Position numbers and translations under genes: made by a program. This document shows, piece after piece, positions 36,203-44,554 of a stretch of DNA of 55,639 nt (position 1 is the first letter of the stretch; the number at the start of each line of letters is the position of its first letter). The notes below the pieces were generated by a model, which worked only from the letters and a program-made list of their open reading frames with translations, had not been told where the DNA came from and ran no database searches. The stretch lies in assembly GCF_022829515.1 (NCBI RefSeq), contig NZ_JAKSYL010000050.1, forward strand, positions 1-55,639, written 5' to 3'. This stretch comes from Methylobacterium sp. J-048 (GTDB lineage Bacteria > Pseudomonadota > Alphaproteobacteria > Rhizobiales > Beijerinckiaceae).

Positions 36203-37071
36203 CGCCATCGGTCCTGTCGGACGATATCCTGCCCCTGCCGCGGCTCTTGGTCGAGCCGATCGTGCGCGCCGCCCTGGTCGAGGATCTCGGCCGGGCCGGC
36301 GACATCACCACCGATGCCATCGTGCCCCCGGGTGAGCGGATGCGCGGCGTGATCGCCTCCCGGCAGGCCGGGGTGATCTCCGGCACCGATGCGGCCGCGA
36401 TCGCCTTCGCGCTCATCGACCCGGCCGTGACTGTGACGGTCGAGCGCGGCGACGGCGCCCGCGTGGTGCCCGGCGACGTGGTCCTGCACCTCGAAGGGCC
36501 GGCGCGGGCGATCCTCACCGCCGAGCGCGTCGCCCTGAACCTACTCTGCCGGATGTCGGGCGTCGCCACGGCGACGAACGGCCTGGTCGAGGCGGCGCGC
36601 CCGCACGGCAAGGCCTCGATCGTCTGCACCCGCAAGACGACTCCGGGCCTGCGCGCCCTAGAGAAGCACGCGGTCCGGGCCGGCGGCGGCTCGAACCACC
36701 GCTTCGGCCTCGACGACGCGGTGCTGATCAAGGACAACCACGTGGCGGTCGCCGGCGGAATCGTGCCGGCGATCGAGCGCGCCCGCGCCCGGGCCGGCCA
36801 CTTGGTCAAGATCGAGTGCGAGGTCGACAGCCTGGAGCAACTGGAGGAAGCCCTCTCGATCGGGGTCGACGCCGTCCTCCTCGACAATATGGGCCCCGAC
36901 CTGCTGACCCGCGCCGTGGCGATGATCGACGGCCGCGCCCTCTCGGAAGCCTCCGGCCGGATCACCCGCGAGACCGTGGGCGCGGTGGCGGCCTCGGGCG
37001 TCGACCTGATCTCCTGCGGCTGGATTACCCACTCGGCGGCGATCATCGACCTGGGGCTGGACGCGGCCTGA
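36199..37071 (+). CDS. nadC: Nicotinate-nucleotide pyrophosphorylase (quinolinate phosphoribosyltransferase)
   Basis: A 290-residue enzyme that converts quinolinate and PRPP to nicotinate mononucleotide with loss of CO2. The active-site block CTRKTTPGLRALEKHAVRAGG, then GGSNHRFGLDDAVLIKDNH, and IECEVDSLEQLEEAL are diagnostic. The ATG at 36199 overlaps the nadB stop (ATGA), so all three nad genes are one translationally coupled operon. A perfect palindrome at 37081 follows. Confidence 0.97.
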   Translation: MTPSVLSDDILPLPRLLVEPIVRAALVEDLGRAGDITTDAIVPPGERMRGVIASRQAGVISGTDAAAIAFALIDPAVTVTVERGDGARVVPGDVVLHLEGPARAILTAERVALNLLCRMSGVATATNGLVEAARPHGKASIVCTRKTTPGLRALEKHAVRAGGGSNHRFGLDDAVLIKDNHVAVAGGIVPAIERARARAGHLVKIECEVDSLEQLEEALSIGVDAVLLDNMGPDLLTRAVAMIDGRALSEASGRITRETVGAVAASGVDLISCGWITHSAAIIDLGLDAA

Positions 37072-37080
37072 TCCACAAGA

Positions 37081-37106
37081 TTCCCTCTCCGCGCGCGGAG
37101 AGGGAA
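37081..37106. repeat. Perfect 26-base palindrome after nadC
   Basis: TTCCCTCTCCGCG followed directly by its exact complement. It lies 10 bases after the nadC stop. The CCCTCTCC/GGAGAGGG type recurs at 26859 and 55399 in variant form. It may act as a terminator or a REP-type element. Confidence 0.6.
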
Positions 37107-37246
37107 CGACAGTCTTCATTCCATTGTCATCACGTTCGGGTGACAAGTCTTCGCCGTGCTCGCGGCGAAGAGGGTTTAAGTCTTCCGCATCGCATCCGGC
37201 TTGCTAAGGTCGCGCACGACAGCGACGCCATCGACTGGATACGCCC

Positions 37247-39232
37247 GTGCGCCAAGCCTTCAGTCCCGCGGCTGCCCCGCCGGTCGCTCTGCCCGCCGCG
37301 CCGGTGGCGCGAAAACCCGGCGCCGTCCGGCACGGGCCTGGGCCGGCGCTGATGCTGGGGGCGCTCGGCGTCGTCTACGGCGATATCGGCACCAGCCCGC
37401 TCTACGCCTTCAAGGAAGCCGTGAAGGCGGCCGCCTCCGGGGGCGCCGCAGTGCCGGCGGCGGCGCTCGGGGCGGTGTCGCTGATCCTGTGGTCGCTGAT
37501 CCTGATCGTGTCGCTGAAATACGCGGTGCTGATCCTGCGCGCCGACAACCGGGGGGAGGGCGGCATCGTCGCCATGCTGGCGCTGCTCGGCGCCCGGCAG
37601 GCGCAGCCGGGGACCTGGAAGGCCGTGCTGCTGGTGGTCGGCCTGGTCGGCGCGGCCCTGCTCTACGGTGACGGCGCGATCACCCCGGCGATCTCGGTGC
37701 TCTCGGCCATCGAGGGGCTGAAGGTCGACGCGCCGGTGCTGACGCCGTTCGTGGTGCCGCTCACCCTGGCGATCCTGGTCGCGCTGTTTGCCATTCAGCA
37801 CAAGGGCGTGGCGGTGATCGGCCGGGTGTTTGGCCCGGTGATGCTGGTCTGGTTCCTGGTCCTCGTCCTGCTGGCGATCCCGAGCATCCTGCGCGCGCCC
37901 GAAATCCTGGGGGCGGCCAATCCGTGGCGGGCGGTGGAGTTTCTGGCCCATGCCGGCTGGCACGTGAGCTTCATGATGCTGGGCGCGGCCTTCCTGGCGG
38001 TGACCGGCGGCGAGGCGATGTATGCCGATCTCGGCCATTTCGGCGCCCCGGCCATCCGCGCGGCCTGGTTCGGCCTCGTGCTGCCGGCGCTGCTGATCCA
38101 TTATTGCGGTCAGGGTGCCCTGCTGATCGCCGATCCGAGCGCGATCGAGAACCCGTTCTACCTGCTGGCCCCCGAATGGGCGCATTATCCGCTGGTGGCG
38201 CTCGCCACGATGGCCACCGTCATCGCCTCGCAGGCGGTGATCTCGGGGGTGTATTCCCTGACCCAGCAATCGATCCAGCTCGGCTTCATGCCGTTGATGC
38301 GTGTGGTCCATACCGATCAGGACGAGCGCGGCCAGATCTACGTGCCGGCGGTGAATTGGCTGCTCGCCGCGGGGACCCTCACCGCCGTGGTGGTGTTCGG
38401 CTCGTCCGACGCGCTGGCCGGCGCCTACGGGATCGCGGTCTCGGCGCTGATGGGCATCACCACCCTGCTCGCCGCGCTGATCGCGCTCCGCTGGGGCTAC
38501 AACCCGATCCTGGTCGTAGCGGTCAACGGTTTCTTCCTCGCCATCGACGCCCTGTTCTTCGCGGCCAACAGCGTGAAGTTGTTCGAGGGCGGCTGGTTTC
38601 CCCTGGTGCTCGCCGCCGCGGTCGCGTTCCTGATGCTGACCTGGATGAAGGGCAACCACGTCCTCGAAGCGGTGCGCGAGACCATGCGCCAGCCCGAGGC
38701 GACCTTCCTGGCCCGCCTGGCGTCGCATCCGCCCGTAACCCTGCCCGGCACCGCAGCCTTCCTCACCGCCGCCACCGAGGGCATCCCGATGGCCTTGGGC
38801 CGGCTGGTGGAGCGCAGCCGCTGCCTGCACGAGCGCATCCTGCTGATCACCGTGCTCTACGAGGAAGCGCCGGTGATCCCCGCCGCGGAGCGCGCGCAGG
38901 TCACCCTGGTCGCCCAGGGCATCCGCAAGGCGATCTCGAAATACACCCCCGGGATGGAGCGCGTTGTCCTGCGCTACGGCTTCATGCAGACCGCCTCGAT
39001 TCCCGAGGGCCTGCAATGCGCGGTGAAGAGCGGCCTGCTGCCGCCGGAATACCTGGAGGACCTGACCTTCTTCGTCGGCCACGAGGTGGTCATCCCGTCG
39101 AAGAAGCCCGGCATGGCCCTGTGGCGCCAGGGCCTGTTCGCCTTCATGAAGCGCAACGCCGAGCGCACCGGCGCCCATTTCTGCCTGCCGACCCGGCAGA
39201 TCGTGGAAGTGGGGACCGAGATCGAGATCTAG
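37247..39232 (+). CDS. kup: Potassium uptake protein Kup
   Basis: A 661-residue K+/H+ symporter of the inner membrane with about twelve hydrophobic segments in residues 35-470 and a cytoplasmic C-terminal domain. The family signature GVVYGDIGTSPLYAFKEAV (41-59) and the second motif GDGAITPAISVLSA are present. It starts with GTG at 37247; the first ATG is 35 codons later, immediately before the signature helix, so GTG is preferred. It is somewhat longer than E. coli Kup (622). It appears to be a single-gene unit. Confidence 0.95.
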   Translation: MRQAFSPAAAPPVALPAAPVARKPGAVRHGPGPALMLGALGVVYGDIGTSPLYAFKEAVKAAASGGAAVPAAALGAVSLILWSLILIVSLKYAVLILRADNRGEGGIVAMLALLGARQAQPGTWKAVLLVVGLVGAALLYGDGAITPAISVLSAIEGLKVDAPVLTPFVVPLTLAILVALFAIQHKGVAVIGRVFGPVMLVWFLVLVLLAIPSILRAPEILGAANPWRAVEFLAHAGWHVSFMMLGAAFLAVTGGEAMYADLGHFGAPAIRAAWFGLVLPALLIHYCGQGALLIADPSAIENPFYLLAPEWAHYPLVALATMATVIASQAVISGVYSLTQQSIQLGFMPLMRVVHTDQDERGQIYVPAVNWLLAAGTLTAVVVFGSSDALAGAYGIAVSALMGITTLLAALIALRWGYNPILVVAVNGFFLAIDALFFAANSVKLFEGGWFPLVLAAAVAFLMLTWMKGNHVLEAVRETMRQPEATFLARLASHPPVTLPGTAAFLTAATEGIPMALGRLVERSRCLHERILLITVLYEEAPVIPAAERAQVTLVAQGIRKAISKYTPGMERVVLRYGFMQTASIPEGLQCAVKSGLLPPEYLEDLTFFVGHEVVIPSKKPGMALWRQGLFAFMKRNAERTGAHFCLPTRQIVEVGTEIEI

Positions 39233-39259
39233 CCGCGAAGCGCGGCCTCACGTTGATTA

Positions 39260-39276
39260 AGTGCATGACATGCACT
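39260..39276. promoter_or_regulatory. Palindrome before the DUF4160/DUF2442 pair
   Basis: AGTGCATGACATGCACT has perfect 7-bp arms around GAC in an AT-rich patch, 35 bases upstream of the DUF4160 GTG. It is a good candidate operator for the HTH-bearing partner protein. Confidence 0.65.
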
Positions 39277-39310
39277 ATTTTCAACTGATTGGTTGAGCTT
39301 CGGGCCCAAC

Positions 39311-39544
39311 GTGCCGACCTTCCACCGCTTCGATGGCTTCCGGATCGAGGTGCGGTCGCGGGATCATAGCCCGCCGCACTTCCACATGATCGGTCCTGAC
39401 TTTCACGCCGTCGTCGACATCCGCACGCTGCAGGTGATCGAGGGGACGTACAGCCGCAAGGCCTTGGCCTTGGTGGTGGAGTGGGCGTCGGTTCGCGCCG
39501 AGGCGCTGATGGTCGAATGGAGGCGACTGAATGAGCGCGGATGA
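39311..39544 (+). CDS. DUF4160 domain protein (possible toxin partner)
   Basis: A 77-residue small protein. MPTFHRFDGFRIEVRSRDHSPPHFHMIG is the DUF4160 pattern (start MPTxxRF, then a DHxPPHxH motif; residues 1-28 cited as landmarks MPTFHRFDGF and DHSPPHFHM). The likely start is GTG at 39311, which gives the canonical MPT; an upstream TTG at 39293 adds six residues. DUF4160 genes are regularly paired with DUF2442 genes, as here, with a 14-base overlap, and are suspected toxin-antitoxin modules; the biochemical activity is not known to me. The His-rich motif could bind metal. Confidence 0.8.
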   Translation: MPTFHRFDGFRIEVRSRDHSPPHFHMIGPDFHAVVDIRTLQVIEGTYSRKALALVVEWASVRAEALMVEWRRLNERG

Positions 39545-40049
39545 CATCGTCACCGTTGGGCGGGCGTTGCCGAAGCTGTCCAGCGTCGCACCGGCGGGCG
39601 GTGCCTTTGATGTGGCGGTCACCTGGGCCGCCGGCGACCGGATCGGCCGGACGGACAGGGTCGATCTCGCGCCGGTGATCTTTACCTACAAAGTGTTCCG
39701 GCCGTTGCGGGATGGAGCGATCCCGTTCGGAGCCGTACGACTCGGCCCCTGGGGTGGCTCGATCGTGTGGGACGGCGATGAAGACCTCGATATCGGGGCC
39801 GAGACGATCGAGGATCTCGCCGCGGCTTCGATGACCAACGCGGAGTTCGCGGATTTTCTCCGGCGCAACCGCCTGACCCTCGACGCGGCGGCGGCCCAAC
39901 TCGGCATCGCCCGCCGCCGGGTGGCCTACTTCGCCAAGGATCGCGAGATCCCACGCTACATCGCCCTCGCATGCCGTCAGCTGGACCGCATGCTCGGGCC
40001 GCCGATGCCCGGTGACGTCGCCGGACACGCCTCAGTCAGTGCCGCCTGA
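39531..40049 (+). CDS. DUF2442 protein with C-terminal helix-turn-helix
   Basis: A 172-residue protein. Residues about 15-90 fit DUF2442 (VTWAAGDRIGRTDRVDLAPV, then FGAVRLGPWGGSIVWDGDED; landmarks shown separately). The C-terminal part (about 100-155) is a helix-turn-helix: NAEFADFLRRNRLTLDAAAA then QLGIARRRVAYFAKDREIPR. It therefore looks like an antitoxin or repressor that would bind the upstream palindrome. It overlaps the DUF4160 gene by 14 bases, indicating coupled translation. The fusion of DUF2442 to an HTH is longer than the bare domain. Confidence 0.82.
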   Translation: MSADDIVTVGRALPKLSSVAPAGGAFDVAVTWAAGDRIGRTDRVDLAPVIFTYKVFRPLRDGAIPFGAVRLGPWGGSIVWDGDEDLDIGAETIEDLAAASMTNAEFADFLRRNRLTLDAAAAQLGIARRRVAYFAKDREIPRYIALACRQLDRMLGPPMPGDVAGHASVSAA

Positions 40050-40079
40050 GGGCGAGCACGCTTCCGCTCCGCAGCCTCA

Positions 40080-40107
40080 TTGAAAACCGCCGGCCAAGCC
40101 GACATAT
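40080..40107 (+). promoter_or_regulatory. Candidate sigma-32 promoter for htpG
   Basis: TTGAAA (40080-40085) and ACATAT (40102-40107) are separated by 16 bases, resembling alphaproteobacterial heat-shock promoters. The htpG GTG is 37 bases further on. Confidence 0.4.
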
Positions 40108-40143
40108 CGGCCCCGCATTTTCCCCTACGCGGAGGCATTCCCT

Positions 40144-41976
40144 GTGAGCGAGACGATTGAGCGGCACGAGTTCGGGGCGGAGGTGGGTCGGCTCCTCGAT
40201 CTCGTCGTGCACGCGCTCTATTCCGACCGCGAGATCTTCCTGCGCGAACTCGTCGCCAACGCCGCCGACGCCATGGACCGGCGCCGGTTCGAGGCGCTGA
40301 CCTCGGCGGCGAGCGCCCTGCCGCCGGACGCCAAGGTCCGGATCGTGCCAGACAAGGAGGCGCGCACCCTGACCGTCTCGGATGCCGGCATCGGCATGAC
40401 CAAGGAGGATCTGGCGTCCAATCTCGGCACGATCGCCCGGTCCGGCACGCGGGCCTTCTCGCAGACGCTGGATTCGGCCAAGGCCGAGGATCGCCCGAGC
40501 CTGATCGGCCAGTTCGGCGTCGGGTTCTATTCGGCCTTCATGGTCGCCGACCGGGTCACGGTCACGTCGCGCCGGGCCGGCAGCGACGAGGCCTGGACCT
40601 GGGCCTCGGAAGGCCAGGGCAGCTACACCCTGGAGCCTGCCACCCGGGCCGAGCCCGGCACCGACATCGTGCTGCACCTCAAGGCGGATGCGGACGAGTA
40701 TCTCGAGCCCTACCGGCTCGATCACCTCGTGCGGAAATGGGCCGACTTCATCACCGTGCCGATCGCCATCGCGCGGGACGGCAAGGACGAATCGGCCAAC
40801 CAGGGCACCGCGCTCTGGCGCAAGCCCAAATCCGAGGTGACCGAGGAGAAGTACGAGGCGTTCTACCACGCCATCGGCATGAACTTCGACAAGCCCTGGG
40901 CGACGCTGCACTGGCGCGCCGAAGGCCAGCTCGAATTCTCCGCGCTGCTGTTCGTGCCCGGCGCGAAGCCGTTCCAGGCGCTCGAGAACGACCGGCAGAG
41001 CAAGGTCCGCCTGCATGTCCGCCGGATGTTCATCACCGACGAGGCCGAGCTGCTGCCGCCGTGGCTGCGCTTCGTCCAGGGCGTCGTTGACACCGAGGAT
41101 CTGCCCCTCAACGTCTCCCGCGAAATGCTGCAATCGACGCCGGCGCTCGCCAGGATCCGCCGCGCGGTGACTGGCCGCGTCGTCTCCGAGCTGACCACGC
41201 GGGCGAAGGATGCCGAGAGCTACCAGACCTTCTGGGACAATTTCGGCGCGGTGCTCAAGGAAGGCATCTACGAGGATTTCGAGCGCCGCGGCGAGATCGC
41301 ACCGCTGCTGCGCTTCCGCTCCTCGGCCGTGGAGGGCTGGACCTCGCTGCCGGACTACGTGTCCCGCATGAAGGACGGCCAGGACGCGATCTACTACCTC
41401 GTCGCCGACGATGCCGAGGCGCTGAAATCCTCGCCGCAGCTCGAAGGCTTCAAGGCACGGGGCCTGGAGGTGCTGCTGCTCTCCGACCACGTCGACGCCT
41501 TCTGGCCCGACCAGCTCGGCAGCTTCGAGGAGAAGCCGCTCAAGTCGATCACCAAGGGCGGCCTCGACCTCTCCAAGTTCGCCCCCGAGGGTGAGCAGCC
41601 GGAGGCGCCGGAGGGCATCGACGCCTTCGTGGCCGCCGTGAAGGCGGCGCTCGGCGCCGAGGTCTCCGACGTGCGCACCACCGACCGGCTGGTCGATTCG
41701 GCCGTGGTGCTCTCGGCCGGCACCGCCGGCCCCGACCTGCAGATGCAGCGACTGATGCGCCGCGCCGGCCGCGGCGGTGCCGCGCAGCCGGTCCTGGAGA
41801 TCAACCCGCGTCACCCGTTGATCCAGGCGCTCGCCGCTGCGCCCGAATCGGAGATCCCGAAGGAGGCCGGCACTCTGCTCGACCTCGCCCGCATCCAGGA
41901 CGGCGACAGCCCGCGCGACCCGGCGGCCTTCGCCCGCACGATCGCCGCGGCCCTGGCGGCGGCACGCGGCGCCTGA
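40144..41976 (+). CDS. htpG: Chaperone HtpG (Hsp90)
   Basis: A 610-residue bacterial Hsp90. The GHKL ATPase motifs are intact: [30 protein letters not shown] and [17 protein letters not shown]. The middle domain contains [20 protein letters not shown]. The C-terminal dimerisation domain ends near [10 protein letters not shown]. It assists folding of client proteins with DnaK. The start is GTG at 40144, after GGAGG at 40131-40135. Length is close to E. coli HtpG (624). Confidence 0.97.
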   Translation: MSETIERHEFGAEVGRLLDLVVHALYSDREIFLRELVANAADAMDRRRFEALTSAASALPPDAKVRIVPDKEARTLTVSDAGIGMTKEDLASNLGTIARSGTRAFSQTLDSAKAEDRPSLIGQFGVGFYSAFMVADRVTVTSRRAGSDEAWTWASEGQGSYTLEPATRAEPGTDIVLHLKADADEYLEPYRLDHLVRKWADFITVPIAIARDGKDESANQGTALWRKPKSEVTEEKYEAFYHAIGMNFDKPWATLHWRAEGQLEFSALLFVPGAKPFQALENDRQSKVRLHVRRMFITDEAELLPPWLRFVQGVVDTEDLPLNVSREMLQSTPALARIRRAVTGRVVSELTTRAKDAESYQTFWDNFGAVLKEGIYEDFERRGEIAPLLRFRSSAVEGWTSLPDYVSRMKDGQDAIYYLVADDAEALKSSPQLEGFKARGLEVLLLSDHVDAFWPDQLGSFEEKPLKSITKGGLDLSKFAPEGEQPEAPEGIDAFVAAVKAALGAEVSDVRTTDRLVDSAVVLSAGTAGPDLQMQRLMRRAGRGGAAQPVLEINPRHPLIQALAAAPESEIPKEAGTLLDLARIQDGDSPRDPAAFARTIAAALAAARGA

Positions 41977-42282
41977 CGCGAGCGCTTCGCCCTCGAGGAT
42001 CGAAGCCGGGCCCGATTCGCGCGGGCTCGGCTTCGCTCGGAAAGGCGGGCGCGATCCGCACAGCCCGGCTCTTCGCGTCGACGTTGCTGACACAGCCGGG
42101 TGTGTGCTCACGCATATCCGCGTCGAAAGTTTCCAAGTTCGGTTGATCATTCGGAAACGGGCGAGCCATAACTTCGCCACCGGTCGGGGGCATCCCCCGG
42201 TCGGAGGCGCGGGCGCGGTGGGGGCCGCAGGCGTCTAGACCGATTCCTCTCGCGCGCGGGTTACGCGCCTCACGGACGCTGC
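41977..42282. other. Intergenic region between htpG and lptC
   Basis: 306 bases with no gene I can support. It opens with a terminator-like hairpin (42001-42035). The stretch at about 42115-42175 is less GC-rich and could carry the lptC promoter. A GGTCGGGGGCATCCCCCGGTC hairpin sits at about 42182-42202. Confidence 0.4.
42001..42035 (+). terminator. Terminator-like hairpin after htpG
   Basis: CGAAGCCGGGCCCG (42001-42014) and CGGGCTCGGCTTCG (42022-42035) form a 14-bp stem with one G-T wobble and a 7-base loop. There is no T-run after it, so it may pause or stabilise rather than end transcription. Confidence 0.5.
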
Positions 42283-43002
42283 ATGAACCCGGTCGAGGCT
42301 CAAGCCGGCAACGGACAGGCGGTCGCGGCGGCGCGCACGCGGGCTCACGCCCGGGCGTACCGCCACAGCGGCCGCGTGCGGGCGATGCGCCGGTTCATCC
42401 CGGTGGCAGCGGGCGGCTCCGTGGCCCTGCTGCTCGCCTATCTGTTCAATCCCTTCGCGGCGAGCCTGCCCGGCGTCTCGGTCGGCCCGGTGACCCTGGC
42501 CGGCACCAAGGTGCGCATGGAGAGCCCCCGTCTGGCGGGCTTCCGCCAGGGCAACCGCGGCTACGAGGTGACGGCCGACGCCGCCCTGCAGGACGTGCGC
42601 AAGCCGAGCCTGATCGAGCTGGAGCGGATGCGCGGACATCTCGCCACCGACGACCAGGGCGGCATCGCCCGGCTCTCGGCCGCGTCCGGCCTGTTCGACA
42701 CCGCCCGCGAGGCGCTCGACCTGAAGGACGACATCCGGATCTGGACCGACAAGGGCGAGGAGGCGCGCCTGCGCTCGGCCGCCGTGGTGTTCAAGACCGG
42801 TTCGGTGAGCTCCCAGGAGCCGGTCACCGTCTCGACCCCGCGGGCCACCGTCAACGCCAACGCCCTCGACGTGGTCGAGAACGGCAAGCGGATCTCGTTC
42901 ATCGGCAACGTCCACGTCGTGATCGTGAACGACGACCAGTCCGACAAGGCCCCCCCGCGCATCCTGACCTCGAACGCCGAGCCTGCGGAAGGCCGCCGAT
43001 GA
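42283..43002 (+). CDS. lptC: LPS export protein LptC
   Basis: A 239-residue bitopic inner-membrane protein, the periplasmic part of the Lpt bridge that moves lipopolysaccharide from the LptBFG transporter to LptA. Residues 1-35 are basic and cytoplasmic; a single helix follows (about 37-60). The rest is a beta-jellyroll with repeats such as GYEVTADAALQDV and GKRISFIGNVHVVI. Its size and the order lptC-lptA-lptB match alphaproteobacteria. It overlaps lptA by four bases (ATGA). Confidence 0.9.
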   Translation: MNPVEAQAGNGQAVAAARTRAHARAYRHSGRVRAMRRFIPVAAGGSVALLLAYLFNPFAASLPGVSVGPVTLAGTKVRMESPRLAGFRQGNRGYEVTADAALQDVRKPSLIELERMRGHLATDDQGGIARLSAASGLFDTAREALDLKDDIRIWTDKGEEARLRSAAVVFKTGSVSSQEPVTVSTPRATVNANALDVVENGKRISFIGNVHVVIVNDDQSDKAPPRILTSNAEPAEGRR

Positions 43003-43697
43003 GCGCCGCCAGGATGGTCTGCGCCGCGTTCGTGGCGTGCCTCGCGCTGGCCGGCCCGGCTCTGGCCGAGAAGCCGGCCAAGAAAGATTCGCCGTTCGGC
43101 AATATCGGCGGCGGCGGAAAGGAGCCGATCAAGATCGACGCCGACCGGCTCGACGTGTTCGACCGGGAGAACCGGGCGGTGTTCGTCGGCAATGTCGTGG
43201 CCGTGCAGGGCGAGAGCACGATCCGCTGCTCGACCATGACCGTCTACTACAAGCGCGGCAAGGACGGCGCCGGCAAGGACTCCGCCAATAAGGACTATGC
43301 CAGCAAGGATGCCCCGGCCGACGCAAAGGCGGCGGATGCGGGTTCCGAAGCCCCGGCCCCGAAAAATCCGGCCGAGAACGGCATCCAGAAGGTCGATTGC
43401 GCGGGCCCGGTCACGGTGGTCCAGAAGGACCAGGTCGCCACCGGCGACCATGCGGTGTTCGACCAGGATGCCAAGCGCATCGTGCTCACCGGCAACGTCG
43501 TGCTCAGCCAGTGCCAGAACGTCACCCGCGGCCAGCGGCTGGTCTACGACATGGGCACCGGCCGGGCGAACATGGACCCTGTGGCGGGCGGGCGCGTCTC
43601 GGCTCTGTTCGTGCCCGGCGACAAGGGCGATGCCAAGGATGGCAAGCCGAAGGGCTGCACGCAGCCCCCGGTCAAGCCGCGGGCGCAGGTCAATTGA
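42999..43697 (+). CDS. lptA: LPS transport periplasmic protein LptA
   Basis: A 232-residue periplasmic beta-jellyroll protein that carries LPS across the periplasm. A signal peptide (1-23) ends ALA-EK. OstA-type repeats flank a low-complexity insert: IKIDADRLDVFDRENRAVFVGNV and later AVFDQDAKRIVLTGNVVLSQ (landmarks IKIDADRLDVFD and RIVLTGNVVLSQ). The insert (about 85-125) is rich in Lys, Asp, Ala and Ser and would be a long loop between strands. LptC and LptB are translationally coupled to it. The insert is unusual compared with E. coli LptA. Confidence 0.9.
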   Translation: MSAARMVCAAFVACLALAGPALAEKPAKKDSPFGNIGGGGKEPIKIDADRLDVFDRENRAVFVGNVVAVQGESTIRCSTMTVYYKRGKDGAGKDSANKDYASKDAPADAKAADAGSEAPAPKNPAENGIQKVDCAGPVTVVQKDQVATGDHAVFDQDAKRIVLTGNVVLSQCQNVTRGQRLVYDMGTGRANMDPVAGGRVSALFVPGDKGDAKDGKPKGCTQPPVKPRAQVN

Positions 43698-44554
43698 GCG
43701 GCGCGGTCGCGTTCCGGGCGGAGCCGCAGGACGCGGCGGGCCGCCCGACGCTCCTCGGCCGCCTGTTCGGCCGGCGCGCGAGCCCGCCTGTCGCCGATGC
43801 GGATGAGATCGCGGCGGCGGAAGACGGCGGTCCCGGCATCCTCAGCGTGCGCGGCCTGCGCAAGAGCTACGGCGCCCGCACCGTCGTGCACGAGGCCGGG
43901 CTGACGGTCCGCACCGGCGAGGCGGTGGGGCTGCTCGGGCCCAACGGCGCCGGCAAGACCACGATCTTCTACATGATCACCGGGCTGGTGGTGGCCGACC
44001 GCGGCCACATCACCCTGGACGGCCTGCCGATCACCCACCTGCCCATGTACCAGCGGGCGCGGCTCGGGATCGGCTACCTGCCGCAGGAAGCCTCGATTTT
44101 TCGGGGGCTCACCGTCGAGGACAACATCCGCGCGGTGCTGGAGGTGGCCGAGCCCGACCGCAAGGAGCGGGCGCGCAAGCTCGATTCGCTGCTGGAGGAG
44201 TTCGACATCGCGCGCCTTCGCAAATCCCCATCGATTGCGCTGTCCGGCGGCGAGCGGCGGCGCTGCGAGATCGCCCGGGCGCTGGCCTCCTCGCCGACCT
44301 TCATGCTGCTCGACGAGCCCTTCGCGGGCATCGACCCGATCGCGGTGGGCGACATCCAGGATCTGGTGAAGCACCTCAAGCAGCGCGGCATCGGCGTGCT
44401 GATCACCGACCACAACGTGCGCGAGACCCTGGGCCTGATCGACCGCGCCTACATCGCCCATTCCGGCCGCATCCTCACCGAGGGCACCCCGGAGGAGATC
44501 GTGGCGAACCCGGATGCCCGGCGCCTGTATCTGGGCGAGGATTTCAGGCTCTGA
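43694..44554 (+). CDS. lptB: LPS export ABC transporter ATPase LptB (TTG start proposed)
   Basis: A 286-residue ATPase that powers LPS extraction with LptFG. Walker A LLGPNGAGKTT, Q-loop YLPQEASIF, signature ALSGGERRRCEIARAL, Walker B FMLLDEPFAGIDP and the switch His in ITDHNVRET are intact. TTG at 43694 overlaps the lptA stop and gives about 50 extra N-terminal residues before the ABC core; such extensions occur in alphaproteobacterial LptB. No ATG is available upstream of the Walker A motif in frame. Its 3' end overlaps the convergent MFS gene by 11 bases. Confidence 0.9.
   Translation: MSGAVAFRAEPQDAAGRPTLLGRLFGRRASPPVADADEIAAAEDGGPGILSVRGLRKSYGARTVVHEAGLTVRTGEAVGLLGPNGAGKTTIFYMITGLVVADRGHITLDGLPITHLPMYQRARLGIGYLPQEASIFRGLTVEDNIRAVLEVAEPDRKERARKLDSLLEEFDIARLRKSPSIALSGGERRRCEIARALASSPTFMLLDEPFAGIDPIAVGDIQDLVKHLKQRGIGVLITDHNVRETLGLIDRAYIAHSGRILTEGTPEEIVANPDARRLYLGEDFRL

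Noticed and set aside
26859..37106. CCCTC/GAGGG palindromes as a CRISPR-like array
   Set aside because: They are isolated, imperfectly matching intergenic palindromes kilobases apart, not regularly spaced direct repeats.
37130..39178. A 682-residue minus-strand ORF opposite kup
   Set aside because: Antisense shadow; repetitive Gln/His/Arg/Gly composition and no domain.
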